Source: Saprospiraceae bacterium | Lineage (GTDB): Bacteria > Bacteroidota > Bacteroidia > Chitinophagales > Saprospiraceae | Direction of reading: 5' to 3' | NCBI GenBank assembly: GCA_016710585.1 | Contig: JADJVN010000004.1 | Coordinates: 34,885 to 98,884, forward strand | Length of the DNA stretch: 64,000 nucleotides | In this document: piece by piece, positions 48,177 through 58,200 of the stretch | Position numbering within the stretch: position 1 is the first letter of the stretch | Layout of the letters: every line of letters begins with the position of its first letter | Position numbers and translations under genes: made by a program | The notes under the pieces: model-generated | What the model was told of the DNA's origin: nothing | Databases searched by the model: none | Seen by the model: the letters and a program-made list of their open reading frames with translations, nothing else

Positions 48177-48406
48177 AATATAAAGTATTCTCAATTCTCA
48201 TTTTAATATTGTTAGTTGCTGTAGGTGTCTATGCACAATGTCCTATGTGTAAAATGACTGCTGAAACGAATATGAAAAATGGAGGTATGGCAGGTAGAGG
48301 TTTGAATCAAGGAATACTTTATCTACTATTGCTACCATACCTTGCCATGATGATAATTGGGTATTTATATTGGAAAGGTAAGAAGAACCTTAAGAGTGAA
48401 TCTTAG
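48173..48406 (+). CDS. Small membrane protein with CPMC motif
   Basis: A 77-residue protein: signal-like helix, then C23PMC26KM just after it on the periplasmic side, a Met/Gly-rich stretch and a second helix (about 48-67). A CxxC with methionines suggests copper binding or thiol exchange, fitting the last gene of an oxidase operon whose SCO-like protein lacks cysteines. This is an inference. The stop overlaps the convergent beta-barrel gene by three bases. Confidence 0.75.
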   Translation: MKYKVFSILILILLVAVGVYAQCPMCKMTAETNMKNGGMAGRGLNQGILYLLLLPYLAMMIIGYLYWKGKKNLKSES

Positions 48407-49074
48407 AAAGTATAACTTACTCCAGCACCCAATCCTATCGCATATCTTCTAGTTTGGATATTCAATATTGGTTCGTCAGAGAGATCATTCAATCCATGTT
48501 GAAATTGACCATTGAATTTAATAGCCCAGTTTTGAACCGGGATTTTCATTTCTGCTTTCCCCATTAATCCAATTTCAGTTTGATTGAAAATATCATTTCT
48601 TAAATTTATATCATATTTGCCAAGATTGAAATCTACAAGAAAATTTGCACGAGTTTTGATTTCTCCATCTAATGCAAATCCAACATAAGGTCCAAATCCA
48701 ATTGTTCCCTGAATTTTATCACCAAACGTGTAGTTTAAGAGTAATGGCGTTTCTAAATAATGGAATTGTGGAATCGCTGTGACACCAGCTTTTATTGGAA
48801 AATTGTAAACATCAAAATCTAGTGCTTGAGAGACTTTAAATCCTGTTCTGTGATAGTATAATCCTGATTCTACGCCAAGGCCTGCATATATTGGATAAGC
48901 TACACTTATTCCAGTTTTTATACCATTATATAATTTTGGATTGGAAAGTAGATTTCCATCACCTTGGATATTCATGTTAGACCAAGAAGAGTTAGTTTCG
49001 ACGCCAATTTGAAATTGAGCTTTAGCATTTTGAAAAGTAAAAAGAACTGCGAATAAAAAAATTAAATTTTTCAT
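48403..49074 (-). CDS. Outer-membrane beta-barrel protein (PorT-like)
   Basis: A 223-residue secreted protein with signal peptide ending in FQNAKAQ. Alternating polar and hydrophobic strands follow, such as GVESGLYYHRTGF and LLLNYTFGDKIQGTIGFGPYVGFAL. The C-terminal aromatic residue (GAGVSYTF) is the outer-membrane insertion signal. It resembles the outer-membrane beta-barrel family common in Bacteroidota. Its cargo or role is unknown. Confidence 0.75.
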   Translation of the reverse strand: MKNLIFLFAVLFTFQNAKAQFQIGVETNSSWSNMNIQGDGNLLSNPKLYNGIKTGISVAYPIYAGLGVESGLYYHRTGFKVSQALDFDVYNFPIKAGVTAIPQFHYLETPLLLNYTFGDKIQGTIGFGPYVGFALDGEIKTRANFLVDFNLGKYDINLRNDIFNQTEIGLMGKAEMKIPVQNWAIKFNGQFQHGLNDLSDEPILNIQTRRYAIGLGAGVSYTF

Positions 49075-49227
49075 ATTTATTGATTTTAGTTCTTTGACTC
49101 AAACCAAGATAAGATATTTAGTTAAGGAGTGTTAAAAGTATATTATGGAAATTATAATGTTCCAGTTTAGGTAAAAATAAATATAAGAATAGGAATGTTG
49201 GTTAAAACTATATGGTTTGAAGAAAAT

Positions 49228-50103
49228 TTATTTTTTAATATTGATTTGAGATACTTCACCCTTTTTTAGGTTGGTAAGTATAAGATGTTTTTTATTTTTA
49301 TCTACCAAATATATTTTCACAGTATTAGGGGGATGGCTTCCTTCTGTGAGAGCAGTGACTTTTATATTATTTTGTTTTTCTGCAGGAATTGAAATGATTT
49401 TGGATTTATTGGTAACTAATAAGTCTGAATTCCAAATTTTATCATTAACACTCACTGAAATTCGATCTCCGTCTTCAATTTTATCATCCCAAATTTCAAA
49501 GACAATTGTATCTGATTGCCAATTTATATTTAATATTTTACCCGCTTTCATTTCCTCGATTTTATCTACAGTCTTCATATCCTGTAGTTTGGAGTTTATA
49601 ATGTTGCTCAGACTATCTTTGGTTTGGAGTGGATCAATATGCTTTGATGCTTTTTTAGCTACTTCATAGATCACTTTTGGTGATGTTAAAAACACTTTTC
49701 CGTTGTCACAAAAAACTTTTGTCGAATCAAACTTTGATTTAAATGTGCCCTCAAATATTTCTTTTCCAAATTTTTTGACAAATTTTCCATTAACTTCTAA
49801 AAGACATAATTCATCTTTATTAGCATTAGATTTGTCATAAATAATAGATTTTTCAATGAATTTTAAGGTTTTAGATTTTGGATAATAGTTACCCTCAATA
49901 TTCACTTTAATTTCATTTGTGCCATTCATGTCTGTTATTGTATAACCCTTTACTTTGTTGTTCTCTAAAATATCAAATACTAAATGATAGCTAATCGCTT
50001 CAGTTCGCCCGATAAGCACAGCCCCTATGAACTCATTTGATTGATTATAACATTTACCTAAAAAAAAATGAAAAATAATAATAAAAAAGATTGCTTTTTT
50101 CAT
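49228..50103 (-). CDS. Secreted protein of unknown function
   Basis: A 291-residue protein with an N-terminal hydrophobic signal (about 3-16). The first half (20-140) is beta-rich with KFIEKSIIYDKS and EGTFKSKFDS. The second half (195-290) has EIWDDKIEDGDRISVSVND and LTEGSHPPNTVKIYL, a beta-sandwich-like stretch that I have seen in other Bacteroidota secreted proteins but cannot name. It lies divergent to the Pmp3 gene with a 38-base gap. No function is assigned. Confidence 0.65.
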   Translation of the reverse strand: MKKAIFFIIIFHFFLGKCYNQSNEFIGAVLIGRTEAISYHLVFDILENNKVKGYTITDMNGTNEIKVNIEGNYYPKSKTLKFIEKSIIYDKSNANKDELCLLEVNGKFVKKFGKEIFEGTFKSKFDSTKVFCDNGKVFLTSPKVIYEVAKKASKHIDPLQTKDSLSNIINSKLQDMKTVDKIEEMKAGKILNINWQSDTIVFEIWDDKIEDGDRISVSVNDKIWNSDLLVTNKSKIISIPAEKQNNIKVTALTEGSHPPNTVKIYLVDKNKKHLILTNLKKGEVSQINIKK

Positions 50104-50141
50104 TATTCGACTTAAATTTGTGGAACAAAATTACAACTAAT

Positions 50142-50507
50142 ATGGAAAACTTTTTCAAACATTTACAAAACGGCGCTTTAACAGTTATTGCAATTTTAGC
50201 AATTATGACTTTTAGCCTAAATTCTTATGCTGCACATCCTGGTAAAAAACAAGCAAACACTGAGAGTGTAAGTAAAGTTCAAGAATTGTCACAGTCAACT
50301 ATTGACATGAACAATCCACCATTACAATTGCCAGCTGATGATGATCAGTTGATATTGATTTTATTAGCGTTTATATTGCCTCCAGTTGCAGTGTACATGT
50401 ATTTTGATGAGTGGAATAAGACAGTTACTTTGAATTTGATTTTAACTTTACTTTGCGGTCTTCCAGGTTTAATTCATGCCTTGATCGTTATTCTAGGTAA
50501 GAAGTAA
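50142..50507 (+). CDS. YqaE/Pmp3 family membrane protein with N-terminal extension
   Basis: A 121-residue protein. The C-terminal 50 residues are the two-helix Pmp3 domain (LILLAFILPPVAVYMYFDEW, then LLCGLPGLIHALIVI). Residues 1-40 contain a signal-like helix ending in SYAAHP, and a polar linker joins the two. Pmp3 proteins are small stress-linked membrane proteins. The ATG at 50142 is used; an in-frame TTG upstream would overlap the divergent gene. Confidence 0.82.
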   Translation: MENFFKHLQNGALTVIAILAIMTFSLNSYAAHPGKKQANTESVSKVQELSQSTIDMNNPPLQLPADDDQLILILLAFILPPVAVYMYFDEWNKTVTLNLILTLLCGLPGLIHALIVILGKK

Positions 50508-50537
50508 GATTTAACTTAATTTTAATTTATTTTATAG

Positions 50538-50576
50538 ACGAATGTGAAAGGCAACAGTATTTCACATTCGTTTTTT
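50538..50576 (+). terminator. Strong intrinsic terminator after the Pmp3 gene
   Basis: A perfect 12-base stem (ACGAATGTGAAA paired with its complement at 50560-50571) with a 10-base loop is followed by six T. It ends the Pmp3 transcript before the DUF2752 gene. Confidence 0.85.
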
Positions 50577-50590
50577 ATTTTTGATGTATT

Positions 50591-50899
50591 GTGAGAAAGA
50601 TAATTAATATAGCATATTTTGGATTTTTAATCATTACACCTATTATTTTATTACTATTACCTGCTGACTTTTTCGATCATTCTAAAGTGCAGTTATGTAT
50701 GTCCAAAATTTTATTCGATCGTGAATGTTTTGCCTGTGGAACCACTCGAGCAGTTATGCATGCCATCCATTTAGAATTCAAATCAGCTTGGGAGTTTAAT
50801 AAATTAGTTGTCTTCGTTATTCCTTTTATCCTCTATCTCTATGTTACTGAGATGATAAGAATGTATAATTTAATTTACCCTAAATCAAAATCTATATAA
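50591..50899 (+). CDS. DUF2752 membrane protein
   Basis: A 102-residue protein with two or three hydrophobic segments (about 5-24, 70-88) and the DUF2752 signature CFACGTTRAVMHA in the middle. The start is GTG at 50591, the only one giving the family length. It is just downstream of a strong terminator, so it should have its own promoter; none is obvious. It overlaps the ung 3' end tail to tail by eight bases. Function unknown. Confidence 0.72.
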   Translation: MRKIINIAYFGFLIITPIILLLLPADFFDHSKVQLCMSKILFDRECFACGTTRAVMHAIHLEFKSAWEFNKLVVFVIPFILYLYVTEMIRMYNLIYPKSKSI

Positions 50900-51563
50900 T
50901 CTGCCAATCGATTTCATTTAGATTTTTGTTTTTTAAAAATTCATTGCACAATATAAAGTGATTATTTCCAAAAAATGCTCCTCGTGCGAGTGGGCTAGGG
51001 TGTGCACATTCTAGAATTAAATGTTTTGAAATATCAATTTGTGTTTTTTTTGCTTTAGCTGCATTTCCCCATAATAAAAAGACAAGATGTTCTTTCGATT
51101 CTGAGATATATTGAATGACATGATCTGAAAATATTTCCCAGCCAAGATTTCTATGAGAGCTTGGTTTGTTTTTTTCTACAGTTAATACTGAATTTAGAAG
51201 TAAGACGCCTTGTTGAGCCCATGAAGTGAGATCACCATGCTTTGGGAGCTCAAAGCCATATTGAGTTTTTATTTCTTTGAATATATTTAAAAGTGAAGGA
51301 GGAATTCGAATATGCTTTGGTACAGAAAAACTCATCCCCATTGCCTCATTTGGATTGTGATAAGGATCTTGTCCTACAATTATTACTTTGAGTGTGTCAT
51401 ATCTGCATTTTTCAAAAGCATTAAAGACTAACTCACTTGCAGGGTAAATTACTGTATTTTCTGCTTTTTGCTTTTCTAAGAGTGCAAGTAATTTTTTAAA
51501 ATAACTCTGTTCAAATTCAGAACTTAAGTAGTTTTTCCAGTCTGATTCAATTATTAGATTCAA
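50892..51563 (-). CDS. ung: Uracil-DNA glycosylase
   Basis: A 223-residue family 1 enzyme that removes uracil from DNA. It has the water-activating VGQDPYHN (Asp66), the SFSVP stretch, the Leu-intercalation loop HPSPLARG and the LLWGNAAK motif. Length matches the E. coli enzyme. Expression is in the minus direction from the gap before the propeller gene. Confidence 0.96.
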   Translation of the reverse strand: MNLIIESDWKNYLSSEFEQSYFKKLLALLEKQKAENTVIYPASELVFNAFEKCRYDTLKVIIVGQDPYHNPNEAMGMSFSVPKHIRIPPSLLNIFKEIKTQYGFELPKHGDLTSWAQQGVLLLNSVLTVEKNKPSSHRNLGWEIFSDHVIQYISESKEHLVFLLWGNAAKAKKTQIDISKHLILECAHPSPLARGAFFGNNHFILCNEFLKNKNLNEIDWQII

Positions 51564-51622
51564 TTATTATTTTTTTTTGGCAAAAAATTTGAATAACTTT
51601 GTAAAATTATAAATTTCAATTT

Positions 51623-53701
51623 ATGAAAAAGCTTATTTTTTTTATTTTTCTTATAATCACTGTAGAATTTCTCAATGCTCAACCCACTAAAATTTGGTCA
51701 AAACTTGTTGGTGGTGCTACGGCGGATTATTGTTATGGACTTGACTTTTTTAATGATACACTTCTTTTGGCTGTAGGCAAGACAAATTCTACCACTATTG
51801 GAAATAGGGGCAGTTTTGATGCATTATATACTACTATTTCAAGTAATGGCAACCTTAAGTATATAAAAGGATATGGCACCACTTTAGATGAACAATTCAA
51901 TAATTGGGTTAAAATTAATGATACTTTGGCGTTTTGTGCAGGTTTTACACAAGGTTCAGGTGGTGATATAACAAGTTCCTATGGAGGACAAGATGGAATC
52001 GTAATGGCTTTCAACCCAATAACCAACAAAAAATTATGGGATAAAAATTATGGAGGCACAGACTTAGATCAAATTTGGGATATATTATATGTTGAGCCAG
52101 GCAGAATAATTGTTGGTGGCTTGACAAAAAGTAAAGATAAAGATTTTCCAAATAGAGCGATCTCTTTAGACGATGCTTTTATTGGTGCCATTACTGAAAA
52201 TGGTACAAAAGCCGATAATTTGTTTAAAGTGATTTCAGGATCAAAAAATGAGACGCTTAAAAGGCTGCTAAAGACAGAACTACGCACTTATCTTGTGTTT
52301 GGTGAGACTGCATCTAGCAATGAAGGAGACTTTTTAGGACTAACCAACAAAGGGCTGAAAGACATATATATTATTAAAGCTAACCAAGCTTTAGGATTGG
52401 GTAATAAGACTATGGTGGGAGGACCTGGTGATGATTTGTTTGTAGATGCAGTTGTGTTACCAGATTTTAGTTATATAATTTTTGCAAATGTCAATACCAC
52501 AGGAGGAGATATCGGACCTTTGAAAGGAGGTCGTGATGTTTGGATGGCAAAATTTTCAATGGCAGGGAAATTACTTTGGAGTAAGGTTATAGGTGGTACT
52601 AAGGATGATGTGCCAGTCAAGGCATCTGTTTCAGATAATGGCAGCATTTATTTATTGGCCTCAAGTCAATCTAATGATCTGGATTTTAAAGGCAATTATG
52701 GTTCAAATGATATGTATTTGATGAAATTGGACACTGCAGGAAATATTTTATGGGGCAAGAATTTTGGTGGAATACAAACAGATAAGGGGAGTGCCTTAGC
52801 TATAGATAAATCAGGTAATCTTTATACAGTTGGGGAAAGTTATAGCACGGATAAAGATTTGACATCAATGAACAATCAAACGCCTGACTTGTGGTTTATG
52901 AAATTATATGAATGCAAGACTTTGATTTCAAATTATTCGCCTACAGTATGTTCAGGGGATACAATAGTAATCAATAATAAAAAATATTATGACGGGAAAA
53001 CTACAGGCTCTGATACCATGCGAGGAATGAGTCTTCTTGGCTGTGATTCTGTGGTTAATATTTCAATAAATTTGAAAGCAAAAGTTCAATTTACTTTTTC
53101 TGACACATTGTGCAATGATGCTTCTATTACAATTAATAATGTTGTTTTCAATAAAGATAAAGCGAGACAAACTTTTAACTTGAAGACTGTTGAAGGATGT
53201 GATAGCACATTGCTCGTCGATTTAAATTTCCTTTCAGAATTAAAAACGAAAGAGGTAATCATTTCAAAGGATGATGGTACTGGCTCTGGTTCAATTGAAG
53301 TTATAATTGAAGGTGGTTTGCCTCCATATAAATATAGATGGCAGAATGGGGCGGATGTAAATAAGTTGATTAATCAAAATGCTGGGAATTTCAATCTGAC
53401 CGTTACAGATGGCAAAGGATGTCAAAAGAGCTTTTCATTCGTCATTGGAACTGTGTCTAGTGTGGCGGATGAGAAATTTTATTTGAGAATTCTTGAAGGT
53501 CTAGATGGAGTCACTATTCAAAGCAATTATTCACTAAAGCGTGTAGAAATGATTGATTTGACAGGGAAAATGATTAAAACTGAAAATCTTAATTCTCAAA
53601 AAGAATATAAAATTCAAACAAAAAATTATCCTAATGGATTGATTTTCATAAATGTATATAATGAAAAGAATGAAATGCGTAGCTTTCAAATAAGGAACTG
53701 A
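51623..53701 (+). CDS. Secreted beta-propeller protein with SprB repeat and T9SS-like C-terminus
   Basis: A 692-residue protein: signal peptide (1-20), then propeller-type repeats with YGGTDLDQIWD, GTKDDVP and FGGIQTDKGSALA (about 25-420). The middle contains two short repeats with CDSVVNISI and CDSTLLVDL. A SprB-like domain (GSGSIEVIIEGGLPPYKYRW, about 550-610) follows. The last 75 residues (VEMIDLTGKMIKTENL and YPNGLIFINVYN) look like a type A sorting domain, so surface delivery by the type IX system is likely. A TAACTTTG lies just upstream (51594-51601). Confidence 0.78.
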   Translation: MKKLIFFIFLIITVEFLNAQPTKIWSKLVGGATADYCYGLDFFNDTLLLAVGKTNSTTIGNRGSFDALYTTISSNGNLKYIKGYGTTLDEQFNNWVKINDTLAFCAGFTQGSGGDITSSYGGQDGIVMAFNPITNKKLWDKNYGGTDLDQIWDILYVEPGRIIVGGLTKSKDKDFPNRAISLDDAFIGAITENGTKADNLFKVISGSKNETLKRLLKTELRTYLVFGETASSNEGDFLGLTNKGLKDIYIIKANQALGLGNKTMVGGPGDDLFVDAVVLPDFSYIIFANVNTTGGDIGPLKGGRDVWMAKFSMAGKLLWSKVIGGTKDDVPVKASVSDNGSIYLLASSQSNDLDFKGNYGSNDMYLMKLDTAGNILWGKNFGGIQTDKGSALAIDKSGNLYTVGESYSTDKDLTSMNNQTPDLWFMKLYECKTLISNYSPTVCSGDTIVINNKKYYDGKTTGSDTMRGMSLLGCDSVVNISINLKAKVQFTFSDTLCNDASITINNVVFNKDKARQTFNLKTVEGCDSTLLVDLNFLSELKTKEVIISKDDGTGSGSIEVIIEGGLPPYKYRWQNGADVNKLINQNAGNFNLTVTDGKGCQKSFSFVIGTVSSVADEKFYLRILEGLDGVTIQSNYSLKRVEMIDLTGKMIKTENLNSQKEYKIQTKNYPNGLIFINVYNEKNEMRSFQIRN

Positions 53702-53769
53702 ACAAATTTTTAAAATAAGTTATATATTTGCGCCTCGATAGCTGAAATTATTCAATTGTCGAAAAGAAT

Positions 53770-53843
53770 GGTCTCGTAGCTCAGCTGGATAGAGCATCTG
53801 CCTTCTAAGCAGAGGGTCTCAGGTTCGAATCCTGACGGGATCA
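53770..53843 (+). tRNA. tRNA-Arg (anticodon UCU)
   Basis: A full 74-base cloverleaf: acceptor GGTCTCG/CGGGATC with two wobble pairs, D-arm GCTC/GAGC, anticodon stem TCTGC/GCAGA with loop CTTCTAA (anticodon TCT), and T-arm TCAGG-TTCGAAT-CCTGA. The discriminator is A and no CCA is encoded. It reads AGA and AGG. Confidence 0.96.
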
Positions 53844-54296
53844 CATTGATTATCAAGGGTTTCAAGAAATTGAAGCCCTTTTTTTTATAATTTTTATTTA
53901 TTTATTTCTGGTAAGTCTAAGACACAAGACTTTGAAATACATTCAGGCGTTTAGTTCACTAAAACGAATTCTAAAATTGATTCAACCCAATCGGATAGAA
54001 GCTTGAATTAGAATATCAAGACGAAAACAATATTTGAGTTTCTTTTTTGTTATAAAAAGGGGCTAGAGCTTATTCCTGTTCCTTTGGTACCAATTGAATC
54101 ATGAACCAGCTAGCAGAAAAGCAGATCAAGCAAATTAATGTAAATATCATATTAAGATAATTTATAATTTTTAAATAATTTATTTGCAAATATAAACATA
54201 TTATTTATTTTTTTAATATGTTTTTTGGAACAAATTTTGTATCACTTGGTTAGACTTTAATATAAAAACCATTTTATTAATTAAAATATATTGAAA
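53844..54296. other. Intergenic region of about 450 bases after the tRNA
   Basis: The first 45 bases hold the tRNA terminator. The rest is AT-rich with no plausible protein of normal size. On the minus strand, 54150-54070 encodes a 26-residue hydrophobic peptide (MIFTLICLIC start, VPKEQE end), preceded by a TAnnTTTG-like element. It could be chance. Confidence 0.4.
53855..53886 (+). terminator. Intrinsic terminator of tRNA-Arg
   Basis: AAGGGTTTCA pairs with TGAAGCCCTT around a six-base loop (one G.U pair), followed by six T. Confidence 0.82.
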
Positions 54297-55130
54297 ATGA
54301 ATAAGTTAGTATTGTTTTTGACACTCTTGATGTCGGGGTCACTTATGGCACAAATCACAACTCCAGCTCCTAGTCCACTGTGTAAAATTGAACAAAAAGT
54401 AGGATTAAGTACTGTTTCTATTGAATATTCAAGACCAAGTGTCAGAAATAGGAAGATATTTGGTGATTTGGTTCCATATGGCAAAGTATGGAGAACAGGA
54501 GCAAATATGGCAACAAAGTTTACCATTTCGGATGATATTACCGTAGAAGGAAAGAAATTGCCAAAAGGGTCCTATTCATTATACACCGTACCTGGTGAGG
54601 AAGAATGGGATATAATATTTTACAATGAAGTGAATATTTCGGGTGTGCCTAAAGTAATGGATCAGGCAAAGGAAACAGCAAGAATTAAAGTTAAAGCTGA
54701 ATTATTAACCTATACAACAGAAACCTTTCTAATTGATATCAATTCAGTAAATCAAGATAACGCAAGTATGAATATCATGTGGGAGAATACTATTGTACCG
54801 ATTCATTTGCAGTTTGATGTAGACAGTAGAGTGATGAAAAACATTGATAAAGTGTTGGCTGGTCCTAGTAGCGACGATTATTATCAGGCTGCAAGATATT
54901 ATTTTGATTCAGGCAAAGACCTGACTCAGGCTGTTGGATGGATCCAAAAGGCAAACCAAATGGATGCAAAATTTTGGAAGTTGAGAGTAGAATCGATGAT
55001 CCTTGCAAAGTTGGGTAGGAAGTCAGAAGCAATCGAAGCTGCGATGAAATCAAAGACTATGGCAGCAGCTGAAGGAAATGAAGAGTACGTCAGAATGAAT
55101 GAAGAAGCAATCAAAGAATTGAGCAAATAG
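54297..55130 (+). CDS. DUF2911 secreted protein
   Basis: A 277-residue protein from the ATG at 54297 (a TTG two codons earlier is ignored). A signal peptide ends in GSLMAQ. The DUF2911 domain has IEYSRPSVRNRKIFGDLVPYGKVWRTGAN, as usual in Bacteroidota. The C-terminal 70 residues look like a helical TPR-type unit (AVGWIQKANQM). The biochemical role is unknown. A strong terminator follows. Confidence 0.88.
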   Translation: MNKLVLFLTLLMSGSLMAQITTPAPSPLCKIEQKVGLSTVSIEYSRPSVRNRKIFGDLVPYGKVWRTGANMATKFTISDDITVEGKKLPKGSYSLYTVPGEEEWDIIFYNEVNISGVPKVMDQAKETARIKVKAELLTYTTETFLIDINSVNQDNASMNIMWENTIVPIHLQFDVDSRVMKNIDKVLAGPSSDDYYQAARYYFDSGKDLTQAVGWIQKANQMDAKFWKLRVESMILAKLGRKSEAIEAAMKSKTMAAAEGNEEYVRMNEEAIKELSK

Positions 55131-55162
55131 AAATAAGATATTACGATTTTTAATAAATTATA

Positions 55163-55203
55163 AAAGCCTTTAATACATTTATTAGAGGCTTTTTTTTTTT
55201 TTT
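55163..55203 (+). terminator. Intrinsic terminator after the DUF2911 gene
   Basis: AAAGCCTTTAAT pairs with ATTAGAGGCTTT (one T.G pair) around a short loop, followed by a run of 14 T. Confidence 0.82.
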
Positions 55204-55298
55204 GAATTCTTGAAGAATTAATATTAAAATTCCAATAAAGCCAAATATATAAACTATTTTTGCCCTGAAAAGACAATTAAGAAGCAAAAACTAAACTC

Positions 55299-58200
55299 AT
55301 GACGAGGCATATTTGGCTATTATTCCTTTTATTACCCCTAGTAAACCAATTATTTGCCCAATGTCCATCGCCATATGACCATGTGGTGCTGTACGAGATT
55401 TCTGGAGATGCAGGACAATCTGATGGTGTCGATGATGGCATTGTCGAGATAGCTGGCCCTCCTGGAACGAACATTGGATGTATGGTCGTGTCAAATTCTG
55501 AATGGGCGATTGTTATTCCTGAAAATACTATGATACCAGGTGATGGTGTTTTTTTAATTGCTTGTAGTATGAGAATGTCAAGCGATCGTGGAGTCGGAAT
55601 CAAAGGAACTAAAAATGGAATCGCTTGTGATGAATGTGATTTTCCATGTTTACCTATTGATTTTGACGTTTGTGATCCAGCGAATATTCAATATTGTGAT
55701 TTTGCAGCTACTGGCTTTACGATAGATAATCAACATGGTGCTGATGGTGATCAAGTAATATTATTTAGACCAAATGGAGTGCCGCATGACGCATTATTTT
55801 GGGGTACACCAAATGCTTTGACCAGAGGAGGTGTTACAAAAGGAGGTGCATCAGGTGACGCCGATCATGTCACCGTGCAAGATCCAACCAAAGGAAGCTA
55901 TACCTTAGGAACAGGAGTAGTTGCAATGGGCAGAGGCGATGGGACAGATGCCGATACTTCTGCAGTGCCAATCATGCCAAATGGAGCTGGTTGTATGGCT
56001 CGACTGGTAGCTTATACTATTCCAAACCTTTGCGATCCAATTTGGGTGATGCATCCATCTCCAACTTTCGTTGGGTGTAATTCATCTTATTTAAGAATAA
56101 ATGGTTCAACTGGTGCTCATGGAAATCCATCGCATAGCCCTCGAGCAGGTACTTTAATACCATTTTCATCATTGACTCCAAGTAGTTGTGACCCAGTTGG
56201 TGCTTTAGCTCAATGGGGATATACAGATCACCCCAATCCAGGACTACCAAATGATACTTTAGCTTGGAGATTGACAGTGAGTAACGATACTTTTTGCTCC
56301 CCGAATACTGTGACATTTACACTTGAAGTTTTCAATTTTCAACATGTATCTGACAATGCAGATTTATTGTCTGGTGCATGTGATGTGAATATAGGATCCT
56401 ATGTCATGGCGCCAAGTACTGATCCAAATTTCATTCCTGGTCCATTGAATGCTCAAACATGGACTACCTATAGTTTTGATAAAACTATGGGTATTACAAC
56501 TCTAACTTATACTTCAGGTGTATTACCAGTAGGTACTCATTGTTATACCTTGCAATGGGATGATTATTCCAACTGTTGCGGAAGTACAAGTAAAACAAGT
56601 CAGAATGAATGTTATGAAAGAGAATTAGTTTGTATTACAGTTTTTGCTCCTTTGAGTTATGACTGTAATGAGGATGATGTCGCAGATGTCCCTCAGTTGA
56701 TGTGTACTATAGATTGTTCAGATGGGGATCCAGCTCCAGGAATAATTAATGCATCGAAGTATATTACAGGTGGAGGAAATGTTTGTTATATATTATACTA
56801 TAGTTTAGGTGTATTGCCTTCTGATACAAATAATACGGGAGTATTTTTATTGCCAGAAAATCCAAGTGCTGGAGGATATTATGTTAAAATTTATGATAAA
56901 TCTGGATGTGCTTTTGATACCTTATTTATTAAGATTCTAAATAATTGTGAGAAGGTTCCTGTTTGCCCGACTAATGTAATTGATTCATCTTCAACAGCTG
57001 GATATTATTGTCCAAATGATACTTTGTTCTTTTGTGTAAAGGGAACAAATCTTCCAATGAATGGCTTGATAGAATATTTTATTGGACCATTTAATTGTTC
57101 ATGGACACCTGGAGATGCAGGAACAACAAAAATTGGAGATAAGATAATTGAAGCACCAAATTGTGAAACTTGTCCAACACCTTTAAATCTAAATCCTTCT
57201 GGCACCTGCGGTGATTCAGGAGGTTTGATAATTAATGAATTTTCTCAAGGTCAAGGGACAAATAGGGAATGGCTTGAATTACTTGTTGTTGGAAAATCCT
57301 GTGGCACTATAAACATAAATGGTTGGATAATAAATGATAATGATGGTGTTTGTGGTACTTCAGGAAATGCTGCAGGGTATATTTGGTTTGATCAGACTAT
57401 CAGTGGTTGTAACTGTGATTTGACTTCAATCCCTGTTGGATCAAGGATAATTATTTATAATGAGGAAGATCGTGAGCCATGTCTCCCAGCTGATGATTCA
57501 TGTGATGCAAATGGAGATAAAATTTATGTATTCAGAGGAAATCATCCATGTTTATCAACTTGTTACAATAGTAATACTATTCCATGTCCTACAGCTAGTA
57601 TAAATCCAGGAGGAACAAATCAAGGTTGGCAGCAGGGTAGTGGGGGATTATTGTTAGGAAATAGTGCGGATTGTATGATTACAAGATGTCCTGATGGAAA
57701 TTTATTTCATGGAGTTGAATATGGATCTAATTGTGGACAATTGCCGAATCCAAATATTAAATGTGCATCAGGAACTGGAGGTGGTTCTAGTCAAACCTAT
57801 TCTTTCCAATGTGGGAACTTTTTTGATAGTACTAATTTTAGAAGAAATACATTTACTAATAATCCTGGCGGGACAGCATGTACTGTTCAAACTCCAGGGT
57901 TGGCAAACAATGCGGATAATCAAAAAATGATTAATCGTCTATGTGGGATAGATGGAATTTGTTTTGTCGAACCACTTGCGGATAATTGCTTAACACCACC
58001 GCCTCTTTGGTATTGTTTGAATTATGTAATTCCACAAGAATTTTGCCCAGCAGATTCATTTTGTGTCAAAGCAAGAATTACTCCATTATCTACCAGTTGT
58101 ACTTCAGTGGTGGATATTAATAAAACTTATATAATTAAATGTCCTTCTGCAGATATCAAAGGGGCTGGAATTGATACTTGTTTAGCAGATCTTCCTGGAG

